Shown one piece after another: positions 42,370-51,962 of a DNA stretch of 64,000 nt. The DNA comes from Bradyrhizobium jicamae (lineage in GTDB: Bacteria; Pseudomonadota; Alphaproteobacteria; Rhizobiales; Xanthobacteraceae), in contig NZ_JAFCJX010000029.1 of assembly GCF_018130695.1 (NCBI RefSeq), forward strand, positions 1 to 64,000. The letters are read 5' to 3'. A model generated the notes under the pieces. That model did no database searches and had not been told where the DNA came from. It was given only the letters and a program-made list of their open reading frames with translations. A program made the translations under genes and the position numbers. Within the stretch, counting starts at the first letter, position 1; every line of letters starts with the position of its first letter.

Positions 42370-43455
42370 ATGGTCACGATCAAGGTCGATAACCTCATCA
42401 ATTTCGTCGCCGAGGTGTTTTCGCATTCGGAATCCTCACCCGAAGAGGCGAAGCGGATTGCGACTTACCTGACGACCGCGAATCTCACCGGCCATGACAG
42501 CCACGGCGTGATCCGCGTGCCCGTGTATATCCGCTGGAAGAAGATGGGCTCAGTGGTGCCGAACCAGACGGCTGAGGTCGTGGTCGACACGCCGGCGCTG
42601 GCGGTGGTCGATGGCAAGTTCGGCTACGGACAAACTGTCACACCCGTTGCGGTGAAGCTCGGCATCGAAAAGTGCAAGAAGGCGGGATTATCTGCGATCG
42701 CGCTGCGCAACGCCGGCCACATCGGCCGCGTCGGCGACTGGGCCGAGATGGCGGCCGCCGAGGGGCTGGTGTCGGTGCATTTCGTCAATGCCGCGGGCTC
42801 GCTGCTGGTCGCGCCCTATGGTGGCGTCGAGAAGCGGCTGTCGACAGCGCCTTACTGCGTCGGCATCCCGCGCGAAGGGCAGGACCCGATCGTGCTCGAC
42901 TTCGCAACGTCTGTTGTCGCCGAAGGCAAGTGCCTGGTTGCCAGCCGCGGCGGCAAGAAGCTGCCGACCGGCGCGCTGGTCGATGCCGACGGCACGCTGA
43001 GCCAGGATCCGCACGTGCTCTACGGGCCGTATACGCCGGACGGGCCGCGCGACCACACCAAGGGAACAGGCGCGATCCGTGCCTTCGGCGATCACAAGGG
43101 CTCGGGCCTTGCCTTCATCTGCGAGCTGCTCGGCGGCGCGCTGACCGGCACCGGCGCGACCGCGGGCGATCGGCGCTTCGCCAACGGCATGCTGGCCTTC
43201 TACATCGATCCGAAGGTCGTCGATCCCGCGCATTTCTTCGACGGCGAGATCACGCGCTACACGGACTTCATCCGCGAGACCAAGCCGATTGCAGGCATCG
43301 AAAAAGTGCTGATTCCCGGCGATCCCGAGCGGAAAACCCGCGCCGAGCGCACCAAAAACGGCATCCCCTTGCCTGACGACACCTGGGCGGCGATAGTGAA
43401 CACCGCACGCGAAGTCGGCGTCAGTGAAGTCTCCATCCAGCGGGCGACCAGCTAG
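42370..43455 (+). CDS. Ldh-family (malate/L-lactate/ureidoglycolate) NAD(P)-dependent dehydrogenase
   Basis: 361 residues from the ATG at 42370. GHDSHGVIRVPVYIRW is the family N-terminal motif and RNAGHIGRVGDWAEMAA the catalytic His region. DFATSVVAEGKCLVAS and DHKGSGLAFICELLGGAL are nucleotide-site motifs. The family is unlike Rossmann lactate dehydrogenases and oxidises 2-hydroxy acids or reduces imines. Beside an HpaI-like aldolase and a UxaA-like dehydratase it fits a sugar-acid or hydroxy-acid route. The substrate is unknown. Confidence 0.86.
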   Translation: MVTIKVDNLINFVAEVFSHSESSPEEAKRIATYLTTANLTGHDSHGVIRVPVYIRWKKMGSVVPNQTAEVVVDTPALAVVDGKFGYGQTVTPVAVKLGIEKCKKAGLSAIALRNAGHIGRVGDWAEMAAAEGLVSVHFVNAAGSLLVAPYGGVEKRLSTAPYCVGIPREGQDPIVLDFATSVVAEGKCLVASRGGKKLPTGALVDADGTLSQDPHVLYGPYTPDGPRDHTKGTGAIRAFGDHKGSGLAFICELLGGALTGTGATAGDRRFANGMLAFYIDPKVVDPAHFFDGEITRYTDFIRETKPIAGIEKVLIPGDPERKTRAERTKNGIPLPDDTWAAIVNTAREVGVSEVSIQRATS

Positions 43456-43494
43456 AAACTCGTCCTCCAAGAAACGCAAAAGGAAACGCGATCA

Positions 43495-44271
43495 ATGCCA
43501 AACAAGGTCAAACAGGTCTGGGCGTCGGGCAAGGCCGTCGTGAATGGGTGGCTCGCCATCCCCTCCGGGTTTTCGGCTGAAGTGATCGCGCAATGCGGCT
43601 TCGACAGCGTCACCGTCGACATGCAGCACGGCGTGCAGGATTACCAGTCGATGGTGACGTGCTTCCAGGCGATGCACGCCCATCCGGTGACGCCGATGGT
43701 CCGCGTGCCCTGGAACGAGCCGGGCATCGTCGGCAAGGTGCTCGATGGTGGCGCCTATGGCGTGATCTGCCCGATGGTGAATACGCCGCAGGAAGCCAAG
43801 AACCTGGTGTCCTACGCGAAGTACCCGCCGAAGGGCGTGCGCTCCAACGGCCCGATCCGCGCCGGCATGTACGGCTCGGCCGGCACCTATCAGCAGACCG
43901 CCAACGACGAGATCGTGCTGCTGCCGATGATGGAGACCAGGACGGCGGTCGAGAACATGGAAGCGATCCTCGACGTCGAGGGCATCGACGGCGTCTATAT
44001 CGGTCCGTCCGATCTCGGCTTCTCCTACGGCCTGGTGCCGAAGCTCGACCGCGACGAGCCGGAGATCCTCAAGATCTACGAGAAGATCATCAAGGAGTGC
44101 GCCAAGCGCAACCTCAACCCTGGCATCCACTGCTCCGGCGCCGAAGGCGCGGTTCGTGCGATCAACATGGGCTTCAAGCTCGTGACGCTGTCGAACGAGG
44201 TCGGCCTGATGTCGACCTACGCGAAGATGCAGGTCAACGCGACGCGGAAGGATTCCGCGGGCAAGGCGTAA
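43495..44271 (+). CDS. hpaI: HpcH/HpaI-type class II aldolase
   Basis: 258 residues. SVTVDMQHGVQDYQSM carries the catalytic His, PMVRVPWNEPG the Arg, LLPMMETRTAVENMEAIL the metal Glu, and GVYIGPSDLGFSYG the metal Asp. The family splits 4-hydroxy-2-oxoheptanedioate into pyruvate and succinate semialdehyde, or acts on sugar-derived 2-keto-3-deoxy acids (GarL-type). Next to the hpa genes it could be the last step, but the adjacent UxaA-type and Ldh genes also allow a sugar-acid role. The start follows aaaggaaa. The gene symbol is a context-based guess. Confidence 0.82.
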   Translation: MPNKVKQVWASGKAVVNGWLAIPSGFSAEVIAQCGFDSVTVDMQHGVQDYQSMVTCFQAMHAHPVTPMVRVPWNEPGIVGKVLDGGAYGVICPMVNTPQEAKNLVSYAKYPPKGVRSNGPIRAGMYGSAGTYQQTANDEIVLLPMMETRTAVENMEAILDVEGIDGVYIGPSDLGFSYGLVPKLDRDEPEILKIYEKIIKECAKRNLNPGIHCSGAEGAVRAINMGFKLVTLSNEVGLMSTYAKMQVNATRKDSAGKA

Positions 44272-44276
44272 TCTAT

Positions 44277-44434
44277 CCTCCCCCCTCGCCCCGCTCTTCG
44301 CGGGGAGAGGGTTGGGGTGAGGGGCCTCTATCCGGTGAGCACCGTCTTTGTAGTTGGCATTGTGCCTCGCCCCTCACCCGAATTCTCGCTTTGCGAGAAT
44401 TCGACCTCTCCCCGCAAAGGGCGGGGAGAGGTGA
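44277..44434. repeat. Intergenic GC-rich inverted repeat, family B copy 3
   Basis: ctcgccccgctcttcgcggg at the left and ctctccccgcaaagggcgg at the right, with a perfect agaattc-type hairpin (gaattctcg/cgagaattc) inside. It fills most of the 187-base gap before the UxaA gene and is related to 4233-4362 and 6704-6851. Confidence 0.75.
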
Positions 44435-44458
44435 AGTCAAGAATCCAGGAGACTCACC

Positions 44459-45985
44459 ATGGCCGCAGCGACACCCGTCATCCGCCTGCATCCCGACGAC
44501 AGCGTCCTGATCGCGCGTTCGAGTTTGCCGCCCGGGCTTGTGGTGGCCGATGGCGTCACCACCGTCGACCGCATTCCGGCCGGCCACAAGGTGGCGATCA
44601 AGCCGATCGCGCAAGGTGAGCCGATCCGCCGCTACGGGCAGATCATCGGCTTTGCCACCGCGCCGATCGCGCCGGGCCAGCATGTGCATACGCAGAACTG
44701 CGGCATGGGCGATTTCGCCAAGGACTACGCCTATGGCGTCGACGTCAAGCCGGTGCCGAACTTCGATCTGCCCGCGACCTTCGAGGGCATCCGCCGCGCC
44801 GACGGCCGCGTCGCGACGCGCAACTATATCGGCATCCTCACCTCGGTGAATTGCAGCGCCCATGTCGCCGGCATCGTCGCCGACATGTTCAAGAAGAATC
44901 CCTTCACCGGCGACAATCCGCTCGCCGACTATCCCAACGTCGACGGCGTCGTCGCGCTGACCCACAAGACCGGCTGCGGCATGACGCAGGACGAGCCGCT
45001 GGCGCTGCTTCGCCGCACGCTCGGCGGCTATGCGCGCCACGTCAACTTCTCCAACGTGATCGTGCTCGGCCTCGGCTGCGAGGTGAACCAGATCGGCGGG
45101 TTGATGGCCGAGCAGAAGCTCGCGGGACGGCTGCGCGCGATGGACATCCAGGAGGTCGGCGGCACCCGCAAGACCGTGGAAGCCGGCGTCGCCTTCGTGA
45201 AGGAAGCGCTGACCGATGCCAACAAGGTGAAGCGGGAGCCTGTGCCGGCGAGCGAATTGACGGTCGCGCTGCAATGCGGCGGCTCCGACGGTTACTCCGG
45301 CGTGTCGGCCAATCCGGCGCTGGGCGCGGCGAGCGATCTGCTCGTGCGTCATGGCGGCACCGTGATCCTGTCGGAGACGCCGGAGACTTACGGCGCCGAG
45401 CATCTCTTGACGCGCCGCGCGGTCAGCCGCGAGGTCGGCGAAAAGCTGGTCGGCCTGATGCGCTGGTGGGAAGAGTACACCCAGCGCGAAGGCGCCGAGA
45501 TGAACGCCAATCCGAGCCCGGGCAACAAGGCCGGTGGTCTCACCACGATCCTGGAAAAGTCGCTGGGCGCGATGGCGAAGGCCGGCAGCACCAACCTCGT
45601 CGACGTCCTGCACTACGCCGAGCCCGTCACCAAGAAAGGCTTCGTGTTCATGGACACGCCCGGCTACGACCCGGTCGCGGCGACCGGGCAGGTGGCGGGC
45701 GGCGCCAATCTGGTCTGCTTCACCACCGGCCGCGGCAGCGTGTTCGGCTGCAAGCCGGCGCCGTCGATCAAGCTCGCGACCAATTCGCCGATGTACAAGC
45801 GGATGGAAGACGACATGGACGTCAATTGCGGCACCATCCTCGACGGCGAGGAGACCGTGCAGGAATGCGGCCAGCGCATCTTCGACCTGATCCTCAAGAC
45901 CGCGTCGGGCCAGCCGACCAAGAGCGAGAGCTTCGACTTCGGCGGCGCCGAGTTCGCACCCTGGGTGCTTGGGGCGACGATGTGA
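44459..45985 (+). CDS. UxaA-family hydrolase (altronate dehydratase type)
   Basis: 508 residues, full length with an N-terminal SAF-like domain (about 1-95, ending GQHVHTQNCGMGDF) and a large C-terminal UxaA domain. HTQN holds a metal His. ALTHKTGCGMTQDEPLA and GLGCEVNQIGGLMAEQKL are conserved in altronate and galactarate dehydratases, as is LQCGGSDGYSGVSANPALG. It probably dehydrates a sugar acid, using iron. A true altronate substrate is not shown. The start follows aggaga. It may be co-transcribed with the HpaI-like gene despite the repeat. Confidence 0.87.
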   Translation: MAAATPVIRLHPDDSVLIARSSLPPGLVVADGVTTVDRIPAGHKVAIKPIAQGEPIRRYGQIIGFATAPIAPGQHVHTQNCGMGDFAKDYAYGVDVKPVPNFDLPATFEGIRRADGRVATRNYIGILTSVNCSAHVAGIVADMFKKNPFTGDNPLADYPNVDGVVALTHKTGCGMTQDEPLALLRRTLGGYARHVNFSNVIVLGLGCEVNQIGGLMAEQKLAGRLRAMDIQEVGGTRKTVEAGVAFVKEALTDANKVKREPVPASELTVALQCGGSDGYSGVSANPALGAASDLLVRHGGTVILSETPETYGAEHLLTRRAVSREVGEKLVGLMRWWEEYTQREGAEMNANPSPGNKAGGLTTILEKSLGAMAKAGSTNLVDVLHYAEPVTKKGFVFMDTPGYDPVAATGQVAGGANLVCFTTGRGSVFGCKPAPSIKLATNSPMYKRMEDDMDVNCGTILDGEETVQECGQRIFDLILKTASGQPTKSESFDFGGAEFAPWVLGATM

Positions 45986-45988
45986 GAT

Positions 45989-46062
45989 CGGCGAATAGCG
46001 AGCAGGGAGTGGCGAGTAGGGCGGTTTATTCGCCATTCCCTACGCGCCATTCGCCCGCACCA
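45989..46062. repeat. Intergenic inverted repeat, family H copy 2
   Basis: gcgaatagcgagcagggagt at the left and attccctacgcgccattcgc at the right are an imperfect pair. Related to 23931-24000. It lies just after the UxaA stop. Confidence 0.6.
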
Positions 46063-46145
46063 TAGGCATCCCGTGCCCGTTGTTAATGCTTGATCCAATC
46101 CGGCAGCAATGTTCTGCTCAAAAAAGCTGCTGGAGTCCCTTTTCC

Positions 46146-49100
46146 GTGTCGATCTTCGTCGCACTGCATCACGTCACCCACTACAAATACGACCGACCGA
46201 TCGATCTCGGGCCCCAGACCATTCGGCTGCGTCCGGCGCCGCATACGCGCACGCCGATCCTGAGCTATTCGCTCAAGGTCACGCCCTCAAATCACTTCGT
46301 GAACTGGCAGCAGGACCCGCAGGGCAACTGGCTGGCGCGCTATGTCTTCCCGGAGAAGGCGACCGAGCTGAAGATCGAGGTCGATTTCACGGCGCAGATG
46401 ACCGTGATCAATCCGTTCGATTTCTTCGTCGAACCCTATGCCAACAGCTTTCCGTTCGCGTATCCCGACGACCTGAAGACCGAGCTCGCGCCCTATCTGG
46501 AGACGGACGCGCCGGGCCCGCTGCTCGAGGCCTATCTGAAGGACATCCCGCGGCAGGCGGACAGCACGGTCAATTTCCTGGTGGAGCTCAACGCCGCGCT
46601 GCAGAAGAGGATCAGCTATCTGATCCGCATGGAGCCCGGCATCCAGACGCCGGAGGAGACGCTCGCGGCCGGCTCCGGCTCGTGCCGTGACTCGGCGTGG
46701 CTGTTCATCCAGATGCTGCGCCATCTCGGGCTCGCGGCGCGTTTCGTCTCCGGCTATTTGATCCAGATCCGCCCGGACATCGATCCGATCGAAGGGCCGC
46801 GCGAGGTCGAGAGCGATTTCACCGATCTGCACGCCTGGGCCGAGGTCTATCTGCCCGGCGCGGGGTGGATCGGCTTCGACGTCACCTCGGGCATGCTGAC
46901 GGGCGAGGGGCATATCCCGGTCTGCGCCACGCCGCATTATCGCTCCGCAGCACCCGTCACAGGCACCGCAGGCTCTGCAAAAACCGACTTCGCCTTCGAG
47001 ATGAGCGTCAAGCGGATCCGCGAGGCGCCGCGAATTACGCGGCCATTCTCCGACGAGTCCTGGTCGCGGCTCGATGCGCTCGGCGAGCAGGTCGATGCCG
47101 ATCTGAAGGCCGACGACGTGCGGCTCACCATGGGCGGTGAGCCGACCTTCGTGTCTGTCGACGATCTGGAGGCGCCGGAATGGAATATCGCGGCCGTCGG
47201 TCCGACCAAGCGTGCGCTCGCCGACGATCTCATCCGCAAGCTGCGCACGCGCTTCGCGCCGGGCGGCCTGCTGCATTACGGGCAGGGTAAATGGTATCCC
47301 GGCGAAACGCTGCCGCGCTGGGCATTCGGGCTCTATTGGCGCAAGGACGGCAAGCCGATCTGGAACAACGCCGACCTGATCGCGTCAGTCGAGAATCCGC
47401 GCAAGGCTGCAGTCGCGGACGCCGAGCGTTTCGCCGTCGGCACGGCGAAGAAGCTCGGCCTCAGCGCCGACTATGTGATGCCGGCTTACGAGGATCCCGC
47501 GTTCTGGATCCAGCGCGAGGCGGGCCTGCCGGCGAACGTGACGCCGGCCAATTCGAAACTCACCGACGCCGAAGAACGCTCGCGGTTGGCGCGGGTGTTC
47601 GACGAGGGCCTGACGACTCCAAAAGGCTTCGTGCTGCCGATCCAGCGCTGGAATCCGCTCGGCGACCGCATTCCTGCGCGCTGGCGCAGCGAGCGCTGGA
47701 AGATCCGCCGCAGCCATCTGTTCCTGTTTCCCGGCGATTCCCCGCTCGGCCTGCGGCTGCCGATTGCCTCGCTCGAACATGTGCCGCCGGAGGATTTTCC
47801 TTACGTCGTCGAGAAGGACCCGATGGCACCGCGCGAAGGGCTCGCCGACGTCGACACTGAACTCGCGCTGGCGCTGAAGGAGATTCCCGAGCCGCTGCCG
47901 GTGCGCACCGCGATGTCGATCGAGGTGCGCGACGGCGTGCTCTGCGCCTTCATGCCGCCGGTCGAGAAGGTCGACGATTATCTCGCGCTGATCGCCGCGA
48001 TCGAAGCGACCGCCGAGGAAACGCAGCTCGCCGTGCATGTCGAAGGCTACGCGCCGCCGTATGATCCGCGCATCGAGGTGATCAAGGTGACGCCCGATCC
48101 CGGCGTGATCGAGATCAATATCCAGCCGGCGCAGAGCTGGCGCGAGGCAGTCGACATCACCTTTGGACTTTACGAGGACGCGGCGAAGACACGGCTCGGC
48201 GCCAACCGCTTCCTGATCGACGGCCGCCACACCGGCACCGGCGGCGGCAACCATGTCGTGGTCGGCGGCAGCGCGCCGGAGGACTCGCCATTCCTGCGCC
48301 GGCCTGATCTGTTGAAGAGCCTCGTGCTGTACTGGCAGCGGCATCCGTCGCTGTCCTATCTGTTCTCCGGCATGTTCATCGGTCCGACCAGCCAGGCGCC
48401 GCGCATCGATGAAGCCCGGCATGACGGGCTCTATGAGCTCGAGATCGCGCTCGCGCATGTGCCGCCGGCTCATGTCGAGGCGCCGCTGTGGCTGGTGGAC
48501 CGGCTGTTCCGGCACATCCTGGTCGACATCACCGGCAACACCCATCGCGCCGAGATCTGCATCGACAAGCTCTATTCGCCCGACGGGCCGACCGGCCGGC
48601 TTGGCCTGGTCGAATTCCGCGCGCTCGAAATGCCGCCGGATCCCAGGATGTCGCTGGCGCAGCAGCTCCTGATCCGCGCGCTGATCGCAAAGCTGTGGCG
48701 CGAGCCGCAGCAGGGCAAGTTCGTGCGCTGGGGCACCGCGCTGCATGACCGCTTCATGCTGCCGCATTTCCTCTGGGAGGATTTTCTCGGCGTGCTCGCC
48801 GAGCTGAAGCAGTCCGGCTACGACTTCGAGCCGGAATGGTATCAGGCCCAGCTCGAATTCCGCTTCCCCGCCTTCGGCCGCGTCCATCACGGCGGCGTCG
48901 GCCTCGAGCTGCGCCAGGCGCTGGAGCCCTGGCATGTGCTGGGCGAGGAGGGCTCGGCCGGCGGCACCGTGCGCTATGTCGATTCGTCGGTGGAGCGGCT
49001 GCAGGTCAAGGCGACCGGCTTCGTCGAGGGGCGCCATGTCGTCACCTGCAATGGCCGGCGGATGCCGATGACCGAGACCGGGCGTTCCGGCGAGGCGGTG

Positions 49101-49412
49101 GCCGGCGTCCGGTTCAAGGCCTGGCAGCCCGCCTCAGGGCTGCATCCGACCATTCCGGTCCATGCGCCGCTGACCTTTGACCTGATCGACACCTGGAACG
49201 GCCGCTCGCTCGGCGGCTGCGTCTATCACGTCGCCCATCCCGGCGGCCGCAATTACGAGACCAAACCGGTCAATTCCTACGAAGCCGAGGCGCGGCGGCT
49301 GGCCCGCTTCCAGGACCACGGCCACACGCCCGGCAAGATCGCGCCGCCGCCGGAGGAACGCACAATTGAGTTTCCGTTGACCCTCGACTTGCGCACCCCG
49401 CTCCTGCACTAA
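46146..49412 (+). CDS. Transglutaminase-DUF2126 fusion protein
   Basis: 1088 residues from the GTG at 46146, with ggag about ten bases upstream. Residues 1-300 are a transglutaminase-like domain: GSGSCRDSAWLFIQ has the Cys, DLHAWAEVYLPGAGWIGFD the His and Asp. From about 330 onward there is the long DUF2126 part (TMGGEPTFVSVDDLEAPEWN, GGGNHVVVGG, RRPDLLKSLVLYWQRHPSLS). DUF2126 has been related to amidoligase-type folds by others. No signal peptide is seen. It is followed by the ATP-grasp/alpha-E and a second transglutaminase gene, a conserved cluster predicted to make or modify a peptide. The product is unknown. Confidence 0.85.
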   Translation: MSIFVALHHVTHYKYDRPIDLGPQTIRLRPAPHTRTPILSYSLKVTPSNHFVNWQQDPQGNWLARYVFPEKATELKIEVDFTAQMTVINPFDFFVEPYANSFPFAYPDDLKTELAPYLETDAPGPLLEAYLKDIPRQADSTVNFLVELNAALQKRISYLIRMEPGIQTPEETLAAGSGSCRDSAWLFIQMLRHLGLAARFVSGYLIQIRPDIDPIEGPREVESDFTDLHAWAEVYLPGAGWIGFDVTSGMLTGEGHIPVCATPHYRSAAPVTGTAGSAKTDFAFEMSVKRIREAPRITRPFSDESWSRLDALGEQVDADLKADDVRLTMGGEPTFVSVDDLEAPEWNIAAVGPTKRALADDLIRKLRTRFAPGGLLHYGQGKWYPGETLPRWAFGLYWRKDGKPIWNNADLIASVENPRKAAVADAERFAVGTAKKLGLSADYVMPAYEDPAFWIQREAGLPANVTPANSKLTDAEERSRLARVFDEGLTTPKGFVLPIQRWNPLGDRIPARWRSERWKIRRSHLFLFPGDSPLGLRLPIASLEHVPPEDFPYVVEKDPMAPREGLADVDTELALALKEIPEPLPVRTAMSIEVRDGVLCAFMPPVEKVDDYLALIAAIEATAEETQLAVHVEGYAPPYDPRIEVIKVTPDPGVIEINIQPAQSWREAVDITFGLYEDAAKTRLGANRFLIDGRHTGTGGGNHVVVGGSAPEDSPFLRRPDLLKSLVLYWQRHPSLSYLFSGMFIGPTSQAPRIDEARHDGLYELEIALAHVPPAHVEAPLWLVDRLFRHILVDITGNTHRAEICIDKLYSPDGPTGRLGLVEFRALEMPPDPRMSLAQQLLIRALIAKLWREPQQGKFVRWGTALHDRFMLPHFLWEDFLGVLAELKQSGYDFEPEWYQAQLEFRFPAFGRVHHGGVGLELRQALEPWHVLGEEGSAGGTVRYVDSSVERLQVKATGFVEGRHVVTCNGRRMPMTETGRSGEAVAGVRFKAWQPASGLHPTIPVHAPLTFDLIDTWNGRSLGGCVYHVAHPGGRNYETKPVNSYEAEARRLARFQDHGHTPGKIAPPPEERTIEFPLTLDLRTPLLH

Positions 49413-49430
49413 TGCGCGCGGGGAAGTGCA

Positions 49431-51962
49431 ATGACCGAACAGGGTGGCCAAAGCAGCAATCAGGAGAGCAGGGCCCGCCCCGGACAGCGCCGGATGGCGC
49501 AGTGGATGCGCGACTATGCCCGCCTGCCCGGCAGTCCCGACGAATATATCGGGCAGGACGGCGCGCCGCGCCCGGTCTGGACCCGCTTCTTCGATGCCTT
49601 CGCCGCGCTGTCGCCCGCCGATATCGAGCGGCGATTCGCCTCCGCCGACCGTCACTTGCGGGAGGCCGGCGTCACCTACCGCGCCCCCGGCGACACTTCT
49701 GATCGAATCTGGCCGCTCAGCCATCTGCCGCTGATCATCGACGCCGCCGACTGGCGGCAGCTCTCCGCCGGCATCGCCCAGCGCGCGCAGCTGTTCGAGA
49801 TGGTGCTCGCCGATCTCTATGGTGAGGGCAAGCTGGTTGCGAATGGAGCGATTCCTGCCGCCGCGATCGCCGGCAGCAATGAGTATCTGCGCGCGCTCAG
49901 CGGCGTCAGACCGCCGGGCGGCCGCCATCTGCATCTCTACGCCGCCGATATCGGCCGCGGCCCCGATGGCCGCTGGTGGGTGCTCAGCGACCGCACCCAG
50001 GCGCCGTCGGGCGCGGGCTACGCGCTGGAGAACCGCCTGGTGCTGTCGCGCGCCTTCTCCAATCTCTACAAGTCGATGAATGTCGAGCGCGTCGCGCCGT
50101 TCTTCGAGGCGTTCCGCGATTCGCTCCGCGCCAGCGCCGACCGCGACGAGCCGCGTATCGGTCTTTTGACGCCGGGCTCCTTCAACGAGACCTATTTCGA
50201 GCATGCGACGCTGGCGCGCTATCTCGGCTTCCTCCTGGTCGAGGGCGACGACCTCGCCGTCAGCGGCGATCGCGTCCATATCCGCACCGTCGCCGGGCTG
50301 AAGCGGCTCGACGTGCTGCTGCGGCGCGTCGATTCCAACATGCTCGATCCGCTCGAGCTCGACGCCTCCTCCTATCTCGGCGTGCCCGGCCTCGTCGACG
50401 TCCTGCGCAAGAGCGGCGTCGTGGTCGCCAACATGCCGGGTTCCGGCGTGATGGAGGCGCGCGCGCTGCTCGGCTTCCTGCCCAATCTGTGCCGGCGGTT
50501 GCTCAGCGAAGACCTGATGATGCCGCACATCGCGACCTGGTGGTGTGGCCAGAAATCGGCGCGCGAGCAGGTGCTGTCGCGGCTCGACGAATTCGCCATT
50601 GAAGGCGCCTATGGCCGTGGCGTGCCGGGCTTTCCCGGCAATGCTCCGGTGCTGCCCGGCGAATTGTCCGCCGCCGATCGCGACCGCCTCAAGGACGCCA
50701 TCGCCAACCGCGGCATCGATTATGTCGGCCAGGAGCTGGTGCGGCTCTCGACCACGCCGACCTGGGAGAACGGCCGGATCACGCCGCGTCCCTTCGTGCT
50801 GCGGGTGTTTGCGGCGGCAACGCCGAACGGCTGGACCATTCTGCCCGGCGGCTTCTGCCGGATCGCCGAGCAAGCCGACGCGCGCGCGGTGTCGATGGGC
50901 GACGGCGCCAGTTCGGCCGACGTCTGGATCGTCTCCGACAAGGCGGTCGCGACCTCGACGTTGCTGCCGGCGGTCGACACCGTCCGCATCCGCCGCATCG
51001 CCGGCGTGCTGCCCAGCCGCGCCGCCGACAATCTGTTCTGGCTCGGCCGTTATCTGGAGCGCGCCGAGGCCACGATGCGGCTGATCCGCGCGCTCGGCAC
51101 GCCGCAGCGCGATCCGACCCGTGGCAACTCCACTGGAAGCACGCCGGCGCTGCATTCGGCCGAACGGATCCAGCGCATGCTGGTTGCCTGGGGCGCGACC
51201 TCGCAGACCGCACGCGCCAACCCGCAGAAGGTCGCGCTCGAGGCGCTGCAGAGCGAGGAGAAATTCGGCTCCGCATTGTCGCTGGTGCGCTCGGCGCAGC
51301 GCACCGCGACGGGCCTGCGCGAGCGGCTGTCGCCGGATGCCTGGCAGGTCATCACCGAGATGGCGGATCGTTTGGCCGTTGAGGTGCATGACGATGACGG
51401 CGTGGTCAGTGCCGCCGAACTCACTTTGCAGGAGCTCGCGAGCTTCGCGGGCCTCGCGCAAGAGAACATGAACCGCGCCGCCGGCTGGCGCTTCCTCGAG
51501 ATGGGCCGCCGCGCCGAGCGCGCCATCAACACCACGCGCTTCACCCGCCAGTTCGCCTATGACGAGGCCGGCGACGAGGATCTCGACGCGCTGCTCACGC
51601 TGGTCGATTGCCAGATCACCTACCGCTCGCGCTATCTGCTGCAGCCGCTGCTGGCGCCGGTGCGCGACCTTGCCATTCTCGATCCCTACAATCCGCGCTC
51701 GGTCGCCTTCCAGGTCGCGGCGCTCAACGAGCACATCGCGGCGCTGCCGAGCCTGAAGGAGCACGGCCTGATCGAGCGGCCGCAGCGGCTGGCGGTGGCG
51801 CTGGAGGCGATGCTGACCACGGCGGAGGCCGCAACCCTCGATGTGAAAAAGCTGTTTGCGCTGGAGCAGGACCTGCTCAACCTCGCCGACGCCATCGGGC
51901 TGCATTATTTCCCGCACGGGCCGAATGCCAGCCGGCCGGAGAAGCTGACAGGCCTCGCGTGA
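49431..51962 (+). CDS. Circularly permuted ATP-grasp (type 2) fused to an alpha-E domain
   Basis: 843 residues. The N-terminal part (about 1-490) is the circularly permuted ATP-grasp: PLIIDAADWRQLSAGIAQRA, RWWVLSDRTQAPSGAGYALE and LTPGSFNETYFEHATLARYL. The C-terminal part (about 500-830) is the helical alpha-E domain, with LFWLGRYLERAEATMRLIRA. In many genomes the two are separate genes (COG2308 and COG2307); here they are joined. ATP-grasp enzymes form C-N bonds via acyl phosphates, so this should be the ligase of the system. It follows the DUF2126 gene by 18 bases and overlaps the next transglutaminase by four. Confidence 0.88.
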   Translation: MTEQGGQSSNQESRARPGQRRMAQWMRDYARLPGSPDEYIGQDGAPRPVWTRFFDAFAALSPADIERRFASADRHLREAGVTYRAPGDTSDRIWPLSHLPLIIDAADWRQLSAGIAQRAQLFEMVLADLYGEGKLVANGAIPAAAIAGSNEYLRALSGVRPPGGRHLHLYAADIGRGPDGRWWVLSDRTQAPSGAGYALENRLVLSRAFSNLYKSMNVERVAPFFEAFRDSLRASADRDEPRIGLLTPGSFNETYFEHATLARYLGFLLVEGDDLAVSGDRVHIRTVAGLKRLDVLLRRVDSNMLDPLELDASSYLGVPGLVDVLRKSGVVVANMPGSGVMEARALLGFLPNLCRRLLSEDLMMPHIATWWCGQKSAREQVLSRLDEFAIEGAYGRGVPGFPGNAPVLPGELSAADRDRLKDAIANRGIDYVGQELVRLSTTPTWENGRITPRPFVLRVFAAATPNGWTILPGGFCRIAEQADARAVSMGDGASSADVWIVSDKAVATSTLLPAVDTVRIRRIAGVLPSRAADNLFWLGRYLERAEATMRLIRALGTPQRDPTRGNSTGSTPALHSAERIQRMLVAWGATSQTARANPQKVALEALQSEEKFGSALSLVRSAQRTATGLRERLSPDAWQVITEMADRLAVEVHDDDGVVSAAELTLQELASFAGLAQENMNRAAGWRFLEMGRRAERAINTTRFTRQFAYDEAGDEDLDALLTLVDCQITYRSRYLLQPLLAPVRDLAILDPYNPRSVAFQVAALNEHIAALPSLKEHGLIERPQRLAVALEAMLTTAEAATLDVKKLFALEQDLLNLADAIGLHYFPHGPNASRPEKLTGLA

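Noticed and set aside
49134..51917. A 927-codon minus-strand open frame under the ATP-grasp/alpha-E gene
   Set aside because: Codon-bias shadow of a confidently recognised gene; the composition is Arg/Gln/Glu/His-rich and shows no motif.
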